DNA from: Thermoplasmata archaeon
GTDB taxonomy: Archaea; Thermoplasmatota; Thermoplasmata; Thermoplasmatales; Thermoplasmataceae
Direction: 5' to 3'
NCBI GenBank assembly: GCA_021835265.1
Contig: JAKBQK010000285.1
Span: 1-13,179 of the forward strand
Length of the DNA: 13,179 bases
Part shown: piece after piece, positions 13,179-13,179 of the stretch
How the letters are laid out: each line of letters starts with the position of its first letter
Numbering within the stretch: the stretch's first letter is position 1
Program-made: the position numbers and the translations under genes
Notes under the pieces: model-generated
What the model was told of the DNA's origin: nothing
What the model saw: the letters and a program-made list of their open reading frames with translations, nothing else
Databases searched by the model: none

Positions 13179-13179
13179 A

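Noticed and set aside
1..13179. CRISPR arrays, insertion sequences, tRNA or rRNA genes.
   Set aside because: No regularly spaced repeats, transposase motifs, terminal inverted repeats, or tRNA/rRNA-like sequences were seen on either strand; almost all the window is coding.

Overview
The window is AT-rich DNA that looks archaeal, most likely from the order Thermoplasmatales (Ferroplasma/Thermoplasma/Cuniculiplasma type). Four things point there: ESCRT-III and Vps4-type genes, a secreted protein carrying the F-x-E-S-G-L surface domain familiar from Thermoplasmata, an archaeal TATA box about 26-30 nt from a start codon with no ribosome binding site (a leaderless transcript), and strong GGAGGTGATC-type ribosome binding sites inside the operon. 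The genus cannot be fixed from sequence alone.

Left end (1-1824): the 3' end of a membrane-anchored surface protein gene on the + strand converges on a complete surface/adhesin-like gene on the - strand (151-1716). The two stops are separated by a 17-nt near-palindrome that may terminate both transcripts. The - strand gene has its own promoter and is probably not part of the system to its right.

Rest of the window (1825-13178, all - strand, transcribed right to left): eight closely spaced genes. In order of transcription they are: (1) the C-terminus of a winged-helix protein running off the window; (2) a charged coiled-coil protein, probably a divergent ESCRT-III/Snf7 subunit; (3) an MIT-AAA+ Vps4-like ATPase with an unusual Asp-Asp Walker B; (4) a clearer ESCRT-III/Snf7-like protein with a C-terminal MIM1-like helix; (5) a second MIT-AAA+ ATPase with a canonical Walker B; (6) a four-TM, HEAT-repeat, TRAFAC-like GTPase; (7) a large protein whose N-terminus resembles GTPase-associated protein 1 (GAP1-N); (8) a Hanks-type Ser/Thr kinase. 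Gaps are 4, 23, 22, 10, 91, -1 and 60 nt. The last shrinks to 21 nt if the kinase really starts at an ACG codon that follows the best ribosome binding site in the window.

The likely logic, which is inference, is as follows. Two filament/ATPase pairs provide membrane remodelling or scission. A membrane-anchored GTPase with a GAP1-type partner and a protein kinase forms a switch of the sort proposed for prokaryotic NTP-dependent conflict systems. Joining ESCRT-III/Vps4 to a GTPase/GAP1/kinase module in one operon is the most interesting thing here. It could be a division or vesicle system under signalling control, or a membrane-based defence system.
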